Source of the DNA: Lagopus muta
Lineage: Eukaryota > Chordata > Aves > Galliformes > Phasianidae
Direction of reading: 5' to 3'
Assembly: GCF_023343835.1 (NCBI RefSeq)
Contig: NC_064439.1
Location: 36,898,508 to 36,962,507, forward strand
Length of the DNA stretch: 64,000 nucleotides
Of this stretch, positions 25,835 through 39,100 are shown piece after piece. The notes under the pieces are model-generated. The model had not been told where the DNA came from. It made no database searches and saw nothing but the letters and a program-made list of their open reading frames with translations. Position 1 is the first letter of the stretch; every line of letters starts with the position of its first letter. A program made the position numbers and the translations under genes.

Positions 25835-28800
25835 GTAAGTTAAAAATCCGCTCACAGAATCCAAGTAGATTGAATTTTGTAGTTAGTTCCTTCTCCTTTG
25901 CACGGCAGTCTCCGGTTCCTTTTTTCTTCAGAGGTGCTTGGTCCATGACAGCAGGCTGTCTGTAATAGAGAAGGGGAAATCTAAAGGAGGGGAGTGACTT
26001 TGAAAATATGGTAAAAATGTAATGAATGGAGCACTTATAGGGAAAATACCAATGTCGACTATATCAGGTAAGCACTTTAGAAGTGAAAAGTGCCCCCCTG
26101 GTGGTTTGTTCTCCTTTTAACTGTTATCTTTGAAAAATCTAATTGGAATCACAGTTGAACTATAGTGAGAAAATATGTTTTTGGTAGGTAAAATGGAAAT
26201 AATATGTACTTCTCAACTGGGAGTGTTGCTGGAAATGGTAGGTGCATGTAGAAATCCAACACAAATTCCCATTTCTTTTTTCATCCTAAGGGCAGAGTAC
26301 CCTTGGTGCAAAGCCCACGGGACCTATATAGTCATTAGCAGATGGAGAGGAACATTAATCTTCTACCCAGAAACCTGCCCCAGCACATAAAGGAGGGATC
26401 ATCTCTGTTGTGAGGATTGCTAGTGATTGCATTAAACATGCGTATAATCATAGTGCCAGCCACACTTGCTGCTCATTGTTGTGTTTGTTTGCTCTAAATC
26501 TCCGGATTTCACTTTTTCTCTCCATGTGCTGTGGAACAGTAACAGTGTTTCTGCTTCTCAAGATGTGGGCAGAAGCTTCTTTCAGCCCTTTTAAAATCTT
26601 CCTATTGCCATAAGCAGTAGAGTACATTAAGATACTTAAGGTCCTTTTTTTTTCATAGTGGAAACGTATGATTTTTCTGTGTTGTTCAGTGTTTCTTATT
26701 TGGCAGTGATCTAGGAGACAGGCATTGTTAATGATGTATCTCAGCAGCACAGTTTTATGGGAGCGTAGTTTAAGGTTAGGAGTATGTCCAGTCTCCAAAC
26801 TGCCTAGTGAGTGTTCTGTTTGGAAACAAATGCCAGCTGGCAGTGGTTGAGGAGTGCATGCTTATTCTGCTCATGATAGCCAAAACATGCTCCCCGCTGT
26901 GTGCTTTTGGCAGCTTTGCATTGGCAATATGTCTCAAATGCCAGTTGCATGTCCTCCTTTCTTCCTCATAAGTGTGTCCCATAAGGCATGATTTAGACTA
27001 AATAAAAACGTGCCTCTGTTAGAGTCAGTAACATATGGAAAGAGGCTGGTTTCAAAAATCAAAGTCTTTCTGAAACACCTGTAGTACATTATTTCCACTG
27101 TGGAAATAAAAAGGTAATGATTGTGTCTTGCTATCCTCAGTTGCAAATTGGCCTTAAATTCCTGAAGATTTGATGATTGTTATGACACTAATTCTTAGAC
27201 GAACTACATGGAGGGGGAGGGAGAAAGCAATGTAATGGGTGGAGTTTTACTCCTGGAGTAGCTGTGTGTTAAGATTATTTGATGCCTTGTCTAACCACGT
27301 ATGTGGATGAAATATTATGTTCAGATCCTAAAATTTTAATTCATCATCTCATGTCTGTCTTCCTATTTGCTGATTCTGTGAACTGTTCTAAGTCAGTAAA
27401 CATCCCAAATATGTTACGTTTTATTGAAAAATACTTGGTTGTGCGTGTGAGCAGCCTGACTTTTACACTTACAGTGAATATGCTTAGTTGAAGTACTTGA
27501 AGCAGTTTGTGAGTTGTGGTACATTGGGTATGAGTTCTTAAGAATCTGAAGGTAAAGAATTCCATTCTACATTCCTCTGTCATTTTTATCTCCAGCAACA
27601 GTGTAACAAGTAAACAAAAACAACACCCACCCACCCTCCCCTCAAAAAACTGAACAATGAAGCTTTTCAATTTAGTACCCCAACAACTGCGTTTAAGGTC
27701 AAGTCAACCCTAGGGTAAGCAACGTGCTTAGAAATTGAACTTAAATACAGGAGTATTTCTAAATCCCACATTGCTTTTCCTTTGAGATGATTTTACACCT
27801 CTTTTGTTTGCAGTGGATGTTGATATTTGGTGATATGGTAGTTCTTAGGCAATTGAAATACCTTTCTCTTTTACTAAAGCAATGAACTTCTGTTGAGATC
27901 TGATCAGACACGGAAGTTTAAAAGTCAGTTACTCTTTGAAGATCCTTAGGAAGGAGTTGACACCTTGTCCAAATCATGAACCTTCTCAACACTGGGATCA
28001 CACAGCCACTGAAGAAAGAAAAGAGCAGTATCTATTGGGAAAACACTAGTTTTGTGGATGCTGTGCACCTGCATTTCTGTTGAAGCTTGCTTTCAGTGAC
28101 AGATTAGATCTTGTTGCCTGCTCACCTTAGAACAGTCTGCATTTCTGCATTTCCCAGTCAGTAGTACGGGAGTGAATTAAGAAAGGCCTTACTGTGATCC
28201 CTATCTCAAACTCATGAGCGTGCCTAAGCAGTCTGATATCACAATCACATTATTTTCTCCCTCTCTGGCAAGAAGTTGCTTTCAACAGCTGCTCCAGAAA
28301 GGTACAGGAGGTCTCCTTCTAAGTTATTTGCTTCTGTGCTGTGCCTGTCAGCTCATGATTTTTTGGATATTCGAGGAGATGGGCACTGATGTTCAGGTAA
28401 TGTTTGTCTTATAGTAATTTTGAGAGTCGAATTGTGCTGGGAGTTGGGTTGAAATAATACTGTTGCACACTGCTGATTCATGCTGTAAAAAACCTTGGGT
28501 ATGATGTGCAAAAAAAAAAATATTTTGAAAAGAAGGTTGCAAAGCCAAATCCTCAGAAGTTATGAAATGTCAGATCTGTGTTATTTTCTTTAGTGCCTGT
28601 AACTAGTGCAGGAAGATAGGTCTTGCAACTGTAATTTCATCATATCCTTACAACTGGGCACCTGAGTGAGATAATAATTATATTGCGGGGAGGAAAGAAG
28701 TGTCATGGTTGCAATGTGTAGTAAATAGCATGTTAGTATTCATGTCTGAGGAAAAACGAGTTTCCTAGGAGACTTATCGTAAGTCAGTGTTCAGGTATTA

Positions 28801-31800
28801 TTTGTGTAGGAGATGAGCAGAATTGGTTCAACAGAATTTAAATTCCACTTTGGCTTACACATTTGCATTATGTAAACTTAATAGAGATTCAGATCTGCAG
28901 TAAGTGACTGTGTAACGTGATTGATTTGAGTGAAGTTTTTCCCACTTAGGCTAGTGCTGAATTCTACTTCTAGTCAAAAAAGTTTTATAGAAGTTCTACC
29001 AATGCATTTCTGTTTCAGAGCAGCTTTGGGGGCTCGCCAGCAGTGTTATTTCTTCTGCATTATAGGAGCAGCTCTAGTTACATGCCAAAGTAATATGGTC
29101 TTATTTTAAAACTGAAAAATAAATGAGACCTATGTAGAAATGGAAACTTTGTTGAGTGCCAGATTCTGACCACACTATTCCCATTGGAAAGAACCAGTAG
29201 GACCATTTGTGCAATCTTCTGTCTTATAGCATTAAGAGGTTCACAATGTGGGAAACACTGGAAAAAATGAGCACAAGAAAAGAAAGAAACTTGCCAATGT
29301 CCATGTCCTTTAAAATGAGTGCTTATGAAGTACTTGCTGAGATGCATTTTATTTAGATATCAAATTTAATGAGTCTTGTTAGAGCCAGCCAGTCTGCAGT
29401 TAATAAGTGTTACTCTGTGGAGAAAAGGCAGATAGAAAAGTTTGGATACTTTAAAAAAAAAAGTATGATTGTGTCATGAATATATTAAAAAACAAAAACA
29501 AAAAACCACCAAAAAAAAATCTCAGCGAAACAAACCACCTTTGGCCTGTTTTCCTAAAACAGTAAGGCTTTTATGTTGGGAGGTTCTGTCTGTCAGGCTT
29601 CTTCCCTTCTCATTTTTCATGACACTGAAACTCTTTGTTAAATGTAAGCAGAATTTTAAAGAGTTAGTTGTAGTAACATTGCAGGCAAAGTAGATGGGGG
29701 AGTGTGAGGATGAGAAATACAGTGCTAAGTGTATCTTCTTCAGATGCTAACCCAGTTAAAAAAACCAAAAAAGGTCCAGACACTTTGCCACCAACAATGT
29801 GCAAGCATATCCATTAAGGATTTTGACGAGAGACCCTAGTGACTTCAGGCAGTAGCTGACTTTCAGTTTTTGTGAAAGGATCAGTCAAATATCATCATTT
29901 CACCATAAATGGAAGGCAGAGATTTGCATTATTAACCCAGAGGACTTCCTGAGTAGATCTTGCCTTGAGTCTCAACTTGATCTTGAGTTGGAGACTTCAG
30001 AGCAGTTGCAGAGATAAGTATAACTGAACTGAGCTCTACAAGTCTGGAAAGGCTAAAGGAGATGGCAGATGCTGTTGTAGCATTTTAGAAGCATATTCAG
30101 CCAGGTAGTATAGATTAGGAAAAAGTCTAGTGAAATGCAAAATCACTAGTTGGTGCAGTTTGATATCCCACCAGACAGCTGTGGTTTACTAACCTGTGAC
30201 TTAAGGATAGTGTATTGCCTAGCACAGTTCCTCCTGCATTTGACAGTAAGTTGTTTTATAGACTGGTATAGCTAGGTGTTCTTAACACTCTTGACAAACA
30301 GGTTTTTATCAGCATTTCTCAGTGATGGTTCATGAATAGCATTATTAGCAGTGCTTCTGCTGGGGAATGTGTAGTACTCAAGGCCCAATTTACTAATTCA
30401 TAGGGTTGCAACATAGGTACTGTTCTGATGTACTGCCCTTCCAAACCTGTTTTACAGTATCAAATTGTTGATCAGGGGTTAAAACCCTTTCACCAGCTTT
30501 GTAATATACAGAACAAAAGCTCTTGCACGAGGAAGTGAATTAATCTTGAGCAGAGCTTAGTTCTTTTTAGACCAGAAAATGGGAATGATGAATTTACATG
30601 CTGAGCAAGTATCTTGTTAGCTTAGATGGTAAACTTTATGGGTGGGCTTCCAGCTTTTTAGTTTTACACTGCTTTTGGGGTTGGAGTTGCAGTACTGCTT
30701 CCACCTGCAGTTGTCTATTTCTACTGCTATTTCAATTCCTGAGATGGATCTTCACCTTGTACTTAAAATGAATTAATAGTCTTCTGTAGGCCTTTGGGAG
30801 GGCATGGTCAGGTGTGGGAAACTTGACAGTAGACAAAGATAGAACATGCCACAAATTGGATTTCTTCTTTCTGAGGCTTAAAATGACCCTATCTTTACAG
30901 TTTTAGAAAGACAATAAAGATTGATGGCATAAAAAAGGTAGACACAAAGCTCCCACTGACTGTATTTGGTGCATAACTCCTGTCTGTATCTTTACATATC
31001 TCCTTAATAATTTACTTGGTGTATGTGGTAGGTGTTTAAGGAGGTGCCAGAGAAGCTACTTGCTTCTGCTTGAGTCCGTAATTATAAATACACTGACTTT
31101 TGTATGAGAAACATCAGACAATAAGTCTTGGTGATGGTTAAGTTAATTCACTTCTAGAAGTTCAATAATTCATCTAAGAAGTGTCAGCAGCTGGCTCTTG
31201 TTAATGGTAAGCCTTTCATTTCTGTTAAATCAATTGTGAATAATAGAATCCTTCAGAGAAAAATGATGAGGTAAGAATTGATTTCCAAATTGGGTGCCTG
31301 GTGTTGGAGCATTAATAAAATCTGGAGCAAGCAGGCAACTAGTACCTAATACACTCTGATCACCTAAGTAGTAATCAGAGAAAATCAATGGTTTTTGTGT
31401 ATGGTGCTAGATCTGTTAGCATTTCCTCTGTCACCATTCATCATTGTGTCTGTAATTTTATTTTATAATTGTTTTGGTTTTTTCTTTTTTTTCTTCTTAA
31501 TAGTATGCATTGAATCAAGCACTTACTGTCAAGCTGCTGTGAAACACAAGTGGCTTTGTCATATCCTCTACTATTTGCTCCCTGTCTGTTGTTACTACTT
31601 TAGGGCTTTCCATAGCGATGGTCAAAGTAGTGTTTCTGTATTAACAAATTAAATTTAATTTTTTAGGGGGATTTGAAGTAGTCTGCGTAGAATCCTCTGT
31701 TATAATCTCTCTCTAAGTTGTAAATATCATATTAATAATGCTCTTGATGTGACTTCCTCTGCAAAATCAGTGGGAGACTTAAAGATGGTGGAACATCCCA

Positions 31801-31953
31801 CCAAGGCACAGGAGCCATAGGTGTTTGTGCGTGGGATACCTGTACAACTTCTACCTTGAAGCTCGATGTCAGTGAACTCTACAGAACTGTGTATTAAATA
31901 ACTCCAGGTTTTTTAATTGTTAATCTCTAACTGAAGACTGGAGTCAGTAGGTG
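25835..31953 (+). other. Putative intron sequence, no gene supported
   Basis: About 6 kb without a recognisable transposon, coding exon or RNA gene. Reading frames are 60-116 codons and motif-free. It includes a CTCF-like motif at 26092-26104 and C/A-rich simple sequence near 27620-27650. Confidence 0.4.
26092..26104 (-). promoter_or_regulatory. CTCF-like motif, minus orientation
   Basis: The core GCCCCCCTGGTGG fits the reverse CTCF consensus (YGCCMYCTRGTGG) at 11 of 13 positions, with the central CCCTGGTGG intact. It lies about 9 kb inside the putative gene and is oriented opposite to the motif in the CpG island. Binding is inference. Confidence 0.35.
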
Positions 31954-31980
31954 GTTTTGTTTTTTGGTTTTGTTTTGTTT

Positions 31981-32011
<31 letters not shown>
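31954..32011 (+). repeat. GTTTT-type simple repeat
   Basis: Roughly ten GTTTT/GTTTTT units with slight length variation form a T/G microsatellite in the putative intron. The complementary CAAAA tract could be the A-rich tail of a minus-strand retroposon, but no element body adjoins it. Confidence 0.85.
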
Positions 32012-32084
32012 GTGCTGGTAGGAACTGTCTTTTTCTGTCCAGGATTGTGCTTACTGATGATCCAGTTTTGTTAAAGTATTTAGT

Positions 32085-32172
32085 TTGTATGGAACACCAC
32101 ATAGAATCACATCCACTTCCCGTAGAAGTCAGTGGGAGTTTAGCCTAAAACTGGACCAGGATTTGGCCCATA
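32085..32172 (+). mobile_element. Possible ancient amniote interspersed repeat fragment
   Basis: The segment around 32126-32170 carries the signature words 'gaagtcagtgggagtt' and 'aggatttggccca'. I know this combination from a widespread old repeat in reptile and bird genomes. The family name is not certain, so none is given. The left border is arbitrary. Non-coding. Confidence 0.35.
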
Positions 32173-33730
32173 AAGCATAGCAAGAAAAATTAACAGATGT
32201 AATAAAACTCTTAAGGCAAATAAAATGTTCTAGCAGGTGTTCATAAATGTGCTTTATGCTCATAGACTCTGTTAAATGTTAATACTAAGGTCCTGCAGAA
32301 GCTGCGCATAAGGACTGTGTGAAGGAAGCAAATGTCTGTTAAATGTGCTGTGCAATATTGAAGCAAAGGTGGGTGGCAGTGCAGTGCCATGCTACCTATT
32401 AGACTGAAATATGAAAGCTATTAAGGATTCTGCTGAATTTTCATTTTGTGAAGGAGTAGTTTTCAAGAGTGAACATATCATATAAAAAAGCCATGTGTTG
32501 TGCAAAACTAGAAGAGTCTTTGTCGGTGTATGCAGTTTTCCTGGACGTATACAGAGCTTATTAAGGATAACTAATAATGTACTATATTAACAATAAATTT
32601 AAAGTAAGACAATACCTGGAAGGAAAATACCAGATGGAAAGCAGTTGTATATTTTTTTTTTTTTTTAATATATTTCATTTTCCTTGAAATAGCTGTTTTT
32701 CTTCTTTTGTCCCTTAGGCCAACTCATGGGCAGAAGCACTAGCATAGTCTTAAACATGTTTTGATGTTAATAGGTGTTGGCAGAATTTTAAATTTAGATC
32801 TGTTTTACTCCTAATATTTTTTTCAGTCAACCATTTGACCATCAAGGCACTTGTCAGATGAATTAGGTGGGCAGAATAAGGTCCGTTTTAAATTTCCAGG
32901 AGCTTTTTGGTCTTCCTCATTCCAGATTTGCAGGGAAGCATCTTATGGCTTTTTCAGCAGGTTTTGCAGCATGGCCTCAAAAGCTAGTGGCTTGCACTGG
33001 CTTAGTTTCTTCTAATAGTTGATTTCATTAGGATTCAGGTCAAACACCGGAACAAAATAAATCCATGTGTACTAGAGTCAGTTCCTAAAATGACACCATG
33101 AATGTGGCAGTCATTGTTAGAATGTGTTTTGTTGGTGTTTGATTAATTGACTGCGTTATCATCTCATCAATGCTCAGCCATTGTGTTGCAGGATAAAAGC
33201 AACTGCATATTACAAAGATGCTCTCTTTCCCAGTTAACGTCTTAATTTTCTGTTCCAAAAGAGTGCATTAGGCAGTCAGTTTAGCTTGGAAAACCCTAAG
33301 ATTGCTGAGTGAGGGAAGGTCTTTCACTCGACATTTAAATCTATCAAGTTACAAGCTGCTCTTCTATCACATGCTGCTATTAAAATGTCCAGATAATGTC
33401 AGAAATATTCTTCCACTCTTGCCTCAGTCTTGTCTGTTCTCAGCAGTGGCAGTGCTTGCATATTCTTAGCTGATGGAGATCTCAGAAAATTTGCTGCACC
33501 CCTTGTACTTGTTGTACAAAGGATGGAAGTGTGCATACACAGTAAATACGCGTTGCTTTGTGAGTGAAATTGCAGGACTGGAAGGATGGTGAGACCTCGC
33601 TGCTTTTCCCTCTCCAGTAATGCTGTGCTAGAGTGCTTATGAGTTTTCAGATCAAAGCTGAGAATCAATGAGAAGACTGGGAGCTTCAACACATAGAAGA
33701 GTATCTCTTATTGTAATTATTCCAGGCCAT

Positions 33731-33754
33731 GGGGGGGGGGGGGGGGGGGGGGGG
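33731..33754 (+). repeat. G24 homopolymer
   Basis: Twenty-four consecutive G on the plus strand. Such runs form G-quadruplexes, are unstable in length and are poorly resolved by sequencing, so the exact count may not be reliable. Confidence 0.95.
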
Positions 33755-35167
33755 AGACACCTAATTTTAATCAAGTGGAAAATAATGTCAGTACTTTTCT
33801 TGTAAGTTGTGGCACTTCTAGAATAGTGATATTCATGCAGAACTTTTAATCCTTGCAATACATTACAAAGACATTGTATGAGAATTAAATGTTAATTGAG
33901 GCCATTATTTTATGAGTGGACTATTTATACAGTAAAGTTATTTGAAGTAATGGGCCGTGAATGCATTTTGTTTATTAACTTCACTAGTGCTCATTCTTCT
34001 GTATCTCTTCTATCACAGAGCAGCACTTTGAAATGGAAGGCTATCCAGTGACATTAAGACCTGCAAAATGCAAAGCATGTTACTTCTGAGTAGTGTCTAG
34101 GTTGATTTCAAACTGTTTAAGACCATACAAAGCTGCTGGAAAGTTGAGCTTTCAGGTTTCTTCCCATCTGAAAAGAAAAAAGATGCATAGAAGAAACTTT
34201 TTTCTTTCTTCTTTTTTCGTTTCCATTGTTTAATATTGATTTGATACAGGTATCTAAATGTTCTCCATTTTAAAAATGGAAAACTGAGGTAAGGGAGATC
34301 ATTTACTCATGCTTTGCGTGGCACTAGGAAGAACTGTCTGTCAGAGAAGGAAATGAAATTGAGACCCCCCTAAATGTCAGACCAGCCCCATAACTCCTTC
34401 CTTGCTTTTCTAAAATGTCTTCCAGAAATGTACAGCATAATGTAGGTTTTGTGGAGTTTCCATATGACAACGACTCTGTGGCCCTGAGGGTGTGAATTCC
34501 CACAATTTGTATACATTCATTGCCCTTTGAAGTTCAGAGTGCTCTATCTGTTATTAAATCTGGAAAAGAGAAAATGTCAAGCCAACGTACTTGTAATAAT
34601 ATTTTGGACTTCCTACTTTAATTGTTTAACAAAATTAATATGAACATTTTAGCTATAAAGTTGGACAGCTGCAGCAGGATGTGATTTAACTGGTGCTTCT
34701 TCTTTCAACACATTCTGGCAACCTCTACAATATGCAGTGTTATAAAATTCCCATTTATCTGTCATGTAGCTTTCCCACACTTCCTTCATTTCCAGTTATT
34801 TATCCATTGTTTTTCAAAAGGCTAAGCTCACATTGCTCTTCAGTTCTTGGCTATGATAAAATGCAATGCAAGGCAAAAATCTTGCATGCCTTATTCTGTC
34901 TCATTACAGATGCTTGGACTTGTGCATGAGTCGTGGTTACTCTGCAAGCTGCAGAACCTTGTGATGCAATGTGTAACCATACTAGCCCTGTTCCAATATG
35001 TCACATCTTGCCATGGTTTGCTATTTACTTTGAGAGACCATTTTTGCAGTTCAGTCTTTTTGCCTGTAGCATCCAAACTCTGTTCCAAGTAGTTTTAAAC
35101 ACATAAGAAAGCACTAGAAAGTTGCCTGTGTATCCATGCCAAACTCTCATTTTCTAGTAAAAACTGA

Positions 35168-35187
35168 TTTATTTATTTATTTATTTT
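35168..35187 (+). repeat. TTTA microsatellite
   Basis: About five tandem TTTA units in the putative intron; short and unremarkable. Confidence 0.85.
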
Positions 35188-35999
35188 CCTGACCTGCTAC
35201 ATGCTTATGACATTTTGTAACATTTTTCTTTCTTTGATGTGTAACAGTACATTTAGGCTGTGGACATTTGAGCATTTCCAAATGAGTCATCTGAAAGAGC
35301 CATCTGTTTACCGGGGGGGAGGTTTGTATTTATATAACAGTTGCATGTTAATAAGCAGTAATGTGGAAGGAAATATATAGAGGCAGTATATGACAGTTTA
35401 ATGAGGTTTAAATACCATTGGGTTTAGCTGGCTTTTATGGCAGTCTGTAGTGCTCTCTTACAGCAAGGCATGTGCAGATTTGTGCAGTTTGGGACAGAGC
35501 AGTTAGGAGGACAGTCGTTGCAGTGAAGTCCTGATGCTGTTGCTTGCTGAGTGTTGTGAGGTTGTGCCAGCACAACCTTGCTAGAGCATGTTTGGGCTTT
35601 CTAATAGGTTACAAAATTGAGTGTAGTCTGTTTTCTTATAGGTGTTGGTTTCTACCCCTTGGTAATGGTGTAGTGTCCAGGTTCCCTTAGCTGGGAAGGC
35701 TTAGAGAACTTTTGCAGGCCACTTGGTACAGTCTAGAGACAGCTGGAGACTGTGATAAATGATAACTTCAAAACAAAACCAAAAGAAAACCAACAACAAA
35801 CCATATGACTGCTGAATGAAGTAAAGATTGTAAAGATTAAAGTAATTTATTTCTAGTGACTTTAACAAAAAGGCAGTTTCTATCATTGCAAAAGAAGAAT
35901 ACCTAATAAACTAACCTCCTAAAGATAAAAGCTGTCAAGCACAAAACCATGATATTACACCAGATACCAATTACTGTGGTTTCTTAATGTGCTTGGTTT

Positions 36000-36900
36000 T
36001 TGTTTTTACATTTATTAAATATTTAGAAGTTCAACTGTAGATATTTTTAATCAAAATCAGAAATTTTTTACAAAATGGGTGATTGCATCATTTGCACATT
36101 TATATTGTAAGACATTTTAACGATATAAGCATTTTTTCATTTAGACAGCAACCATAATAAATTGAAATAAAATTCAGCCTTGATTGATGTTCTGTGTGTC
36201 ATGTACAGGGCAAGTCCCATCTATTAAATGTGGTTTGCCAAGGCAGCAATATTAGTAGCATTTGAATGTTTTTCTTATTAAGGAGAAAAATGGTCAGCAA
36301 CATCAATACAGTCTTCTCCAAAGACCATGGTAAATGGAAAATGCCTGCAGCACATTTGAATTCCTCACTGTATTTGGGATGAAGGTAGGATGCAGGCAGT
36401 GAATTTTTTTTTAAATTAGGATAGACTATTACAGTTCTTAGGATGAAAGAGAGAGGCTGATTACAACATAATGGAGTGTACCATATTCATCTCTTTGAAA
36501 TATGACCTCACTCGGCCTTTTCCATTTTACAATCGATTCTCTCATTCCCTTAATGAACCTATGCGTTCATGAGTCTTCCTTGGAAGTATGCACATGAAGT
36601 ATTACAGTAGCAAAGAGTAATTGTCTGACAAGCAAGTGCAAGTAAAGTGTCTCTCTTGTAGTCTTGTTCAATAACATTATGGGCCGTTAATGCATCGCAT
36701 CAGGTACCATATTGTTTTGTTAAAAATTGTGCAGCTGTATTTTTCTGAGTTGTTCATGGTTTTTCTGAAGTGATAGCTTCAGAAAACTGGTTTGACATCA
36801 TCTGGCATTATTTCTTTACAAAAGAGCGTGTGTGTGCAAGACATGAGCCATCAGAAAGGTACTCTTACAAAGTCAGTGCTCAGTTACCAGGTGTAGAAAT
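36000..36900. promoter_or_regulatory. Candidate conserved non-coding element (enhancer-like)
   Basis: About 900 bases are free of transposon sequence. They are AT-rich but of mixed complexity, with many homeodomain-like (TTAAT, ATTA), TATGCAAAT-like and GATTGCATCA-type words and no open frame of note. This texture resembles vertebrate developmental enhancers in long introns. No alignment was possible, so the call is a pattern impression. Confidence 0.3.
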
Positions 36901-37133
36901 TGAACACACTGTAATATTATGGGAAGGAGAAAAAAAAAAAGTATGAAGTTATATAGGGGATCAGAAGAGGTACCGTAACTTGGAAGATGCAATTTTGAAA
37001 GATAAAATAAATAGCAAATATATGACTTACCTCTCTACAAGTATTAACATATTTTTGGCTATTGATGTGATTGGATCACATCATATCACATCAGTAATAA
37101 GTGAAACTGTTAGTTTTTTTTGTGTGTATTTTT

Positions 37134-37150
37134 ATGTAAACAGTTTACAT
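37134..37150. promoter_or_regulatory. Inverted forkhead-like site
   Basis: ATGTAAAC and GTTTACAT face each other across one base. Each arm includes a GTAAAC forkhead core, so a head-to-head FOX dimer or alternative binding on both strands is conceivable. It could also be chance in AT-rich DNA. Confidence 0.35.
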
Positions 37151-38131
37151 GTAACCATAATATAAACTATTTACATATGTATTTAAGGTATATATGCACA
37201 CTTATTTAGTTTTGTTGTCAACACATAGCTGCTAACTGCCCGTTGACCTTTTCAGCTTGCTGCAAAATACAGAGCCTCTTGTTGGGCCGTATTCACAAAT
37301 GCAAAACAAGGATTGGCACACAAGCATAGAGCTCACTCTGTTAACAACCAGGAAATCTTAAGAGTAGGGAATGTTGGGCAGACCCCTTCTTGCTCCAGGC
37401 TTGACCTGGTCACAGAGCTGCCTGTGAGATTGGGCTGCAATGGAAACTATACAGGAGTGGTAGGAAAACCTTATGGACAGGCAGCAAGACTAAACTACAA
37501 GCACAATGTGCCAAACTCAGAAAATTCGCAGGTTTGACGACCTTTGTTACGACAATTTCACTGAATTTCTAAGTGTTTGATGTATCATCGCCAGCACGGA
37601 TTGGATACAAATGACCATGAAATAAAGGCTGAGCTCAGAGAGAAGCAACAGCCTTGTTGGTTATGTCAAAAAGATAACTCCTCATGTCTGAAAGCAGAGT
37701 ATTTTGTTTTTACAACTTCTCAAGATTCGTGCATTTTCATGTTTTTTTACATGTCAGTTACAGGACAGAGAAATTGTTAATTTCTGGAATGTTTAAGTGC
37801 AAATTGAGATGGGTAAGTAGTAGCATTCCAGCAGCAACTGCAAACAGTGAAAATGGCATGTAATTGGTAAATTACTACGTAAAGTCTGAGGGAAAAACTT
37901 ACAGTTGTGAGGTGGTAGTCCAGTGGTGAAAGGAAATGATTTTCTTGCTCTCAACACTCATGAAGTAACTTTCCATTCCTTTTCTAAAATACTCAATTCA
38001 CAATTTCTTTTCATAAGATGCAGACCACATCATCATAAAATGTTTAAGTTCCTGGTCTGTTTTGCTTACTTAATTTCAGTAACGTGTGGTTTATTACTTG
38101 TTAAAGTTCTGATAACTTTATATCAAGTTAC

Positions 38132-38213
38132 TTTATACTTTAAAGTATAAATACTTTATATTTAAAGCTGATACCAGGTATTAGATACTTTGAAGCTGAT
38201 AACAGGTATTAGA
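38132..38213. repeat. Perfect 20-base palindrome plus near-tandem 20-base duplication
   Basis: TTTATACTTTAAAGTATAAA at 38132-38151 equals its own reverse complement. Immediately downstream a 20-base block is duplicated with one mismatch (about 38166-38187 and 38192-38213), separated by a few bases. It is probably a slippage- and hairpin-prone patch, and no transposon ends are visible. Confidence 0.7.
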
Positions 38214-39100
38214 AAGGTGAAATCTATTCCCCTTTTGGATGTATTCAGATGTTGCTTTTACAGCTTTAAAGATCAATGCTATTTTTGCTTTGAAAAGCTG
38301 TTTCTAAAGGTAGAAATGACCATCTGATACTGTGCTTTTAGAAAGAAAAGATTCCCATAGGAGTATTTCTGAATCACTGATTCTGATGATTTTATATGGA
38401 GGTACAGTAGCTGAAATAAACAAGGACAAAATGTTCTTGGAAAGGTGGAAGAAGTTAACAACAACAGCAAAAAACAACTGGAAAAAGAAAAAAAAAAAAG
38501 CATTGAGAAAGGAATCTAAATGTGATATTTTCTGCAGTAAAATTGACTGACCCATTGAAGCAATTTCTGCCTAAAGCCGGCCTACAACCTAGTGTACCAA
38601 AGAACTCTAAAATCCCCAAAATGGAAGTTCTGTCTTAAACATCAGCTCAAAAAAATCACCTAAGATGTGTAAAAAATTATATAGTTTTGTAGGAGGACAA
38701 ATGTGAGCTCTTAGAACCATTGCTTTTTTGCAGAATTTAGAAGTTATACAGTTGCCTTTTGGACAAATATTTTTTGAACTAGAGAAGTGAGTTTGACTTT
38801 ATGTACTATTTCAAGCCGTATTATTGCCCTAGTTTTGGATTGCCCCACCATGGACACAGAGGGAAGATGAGGTATCTATTGGTGGTAGGAGCAGATAAAC
38901 AGGTTTAGTGAAGTGTTTGCGAATTTGATGATTCACATCTGAGCATAATCTCTTTTTTCTGGGTTGTATTGCTGCTGACTGCAATATTGCACTCTATTTT
39001 GTATAAGATCTCTTGCAATATAAAGTGTTTGTTGGATTCCACATTGTCTGTTCAGAGAAGAACCTTCCTAGGAAGAACAGGCAAAGAAAGGTGTGCAAGA

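Larger units (their letters stand above)
32173..35990 (+). other. Putative intron sequence, no gene supported
   Basis: AT-rich with only chance frames of up to 97 codons. It holds a 24-G run at 33731-33754, a T-rich tract at about 32650-32666 and a TTTA microsatellite at 35168-35187. No exon or transposon is recognised. Confidence 0.4.
36901..39100. other. Putative intron sequence with two palindromic sites
   Basis: No coding exon is supported; the 74-codon frame at 37313-37537 has no recognised motif. The stretch contains a forkhead-like inverted repeat at 37134-37150, a 20-base perfect palindrome at 38132-38151, and an imperfect duplicate 'aagctgatamcaggtattag' pair at about 38166-38213. 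Confidence 0.4.

Noticed and set aside
29027..29036. TGGGGGCTCG, as at the start of a retroviral tRNA-Pro primer-binding site
   Set aside because: Only 10 bases match, the following bases diverge, and no long terminal repeat or gag-like frame flanks it.
37313..37537. 74-codon frame after a TTTTCAG acceptor-like site
   Set aside because: No donor closes it at a sensible place and the protein has no recognised motif; treated as chance.
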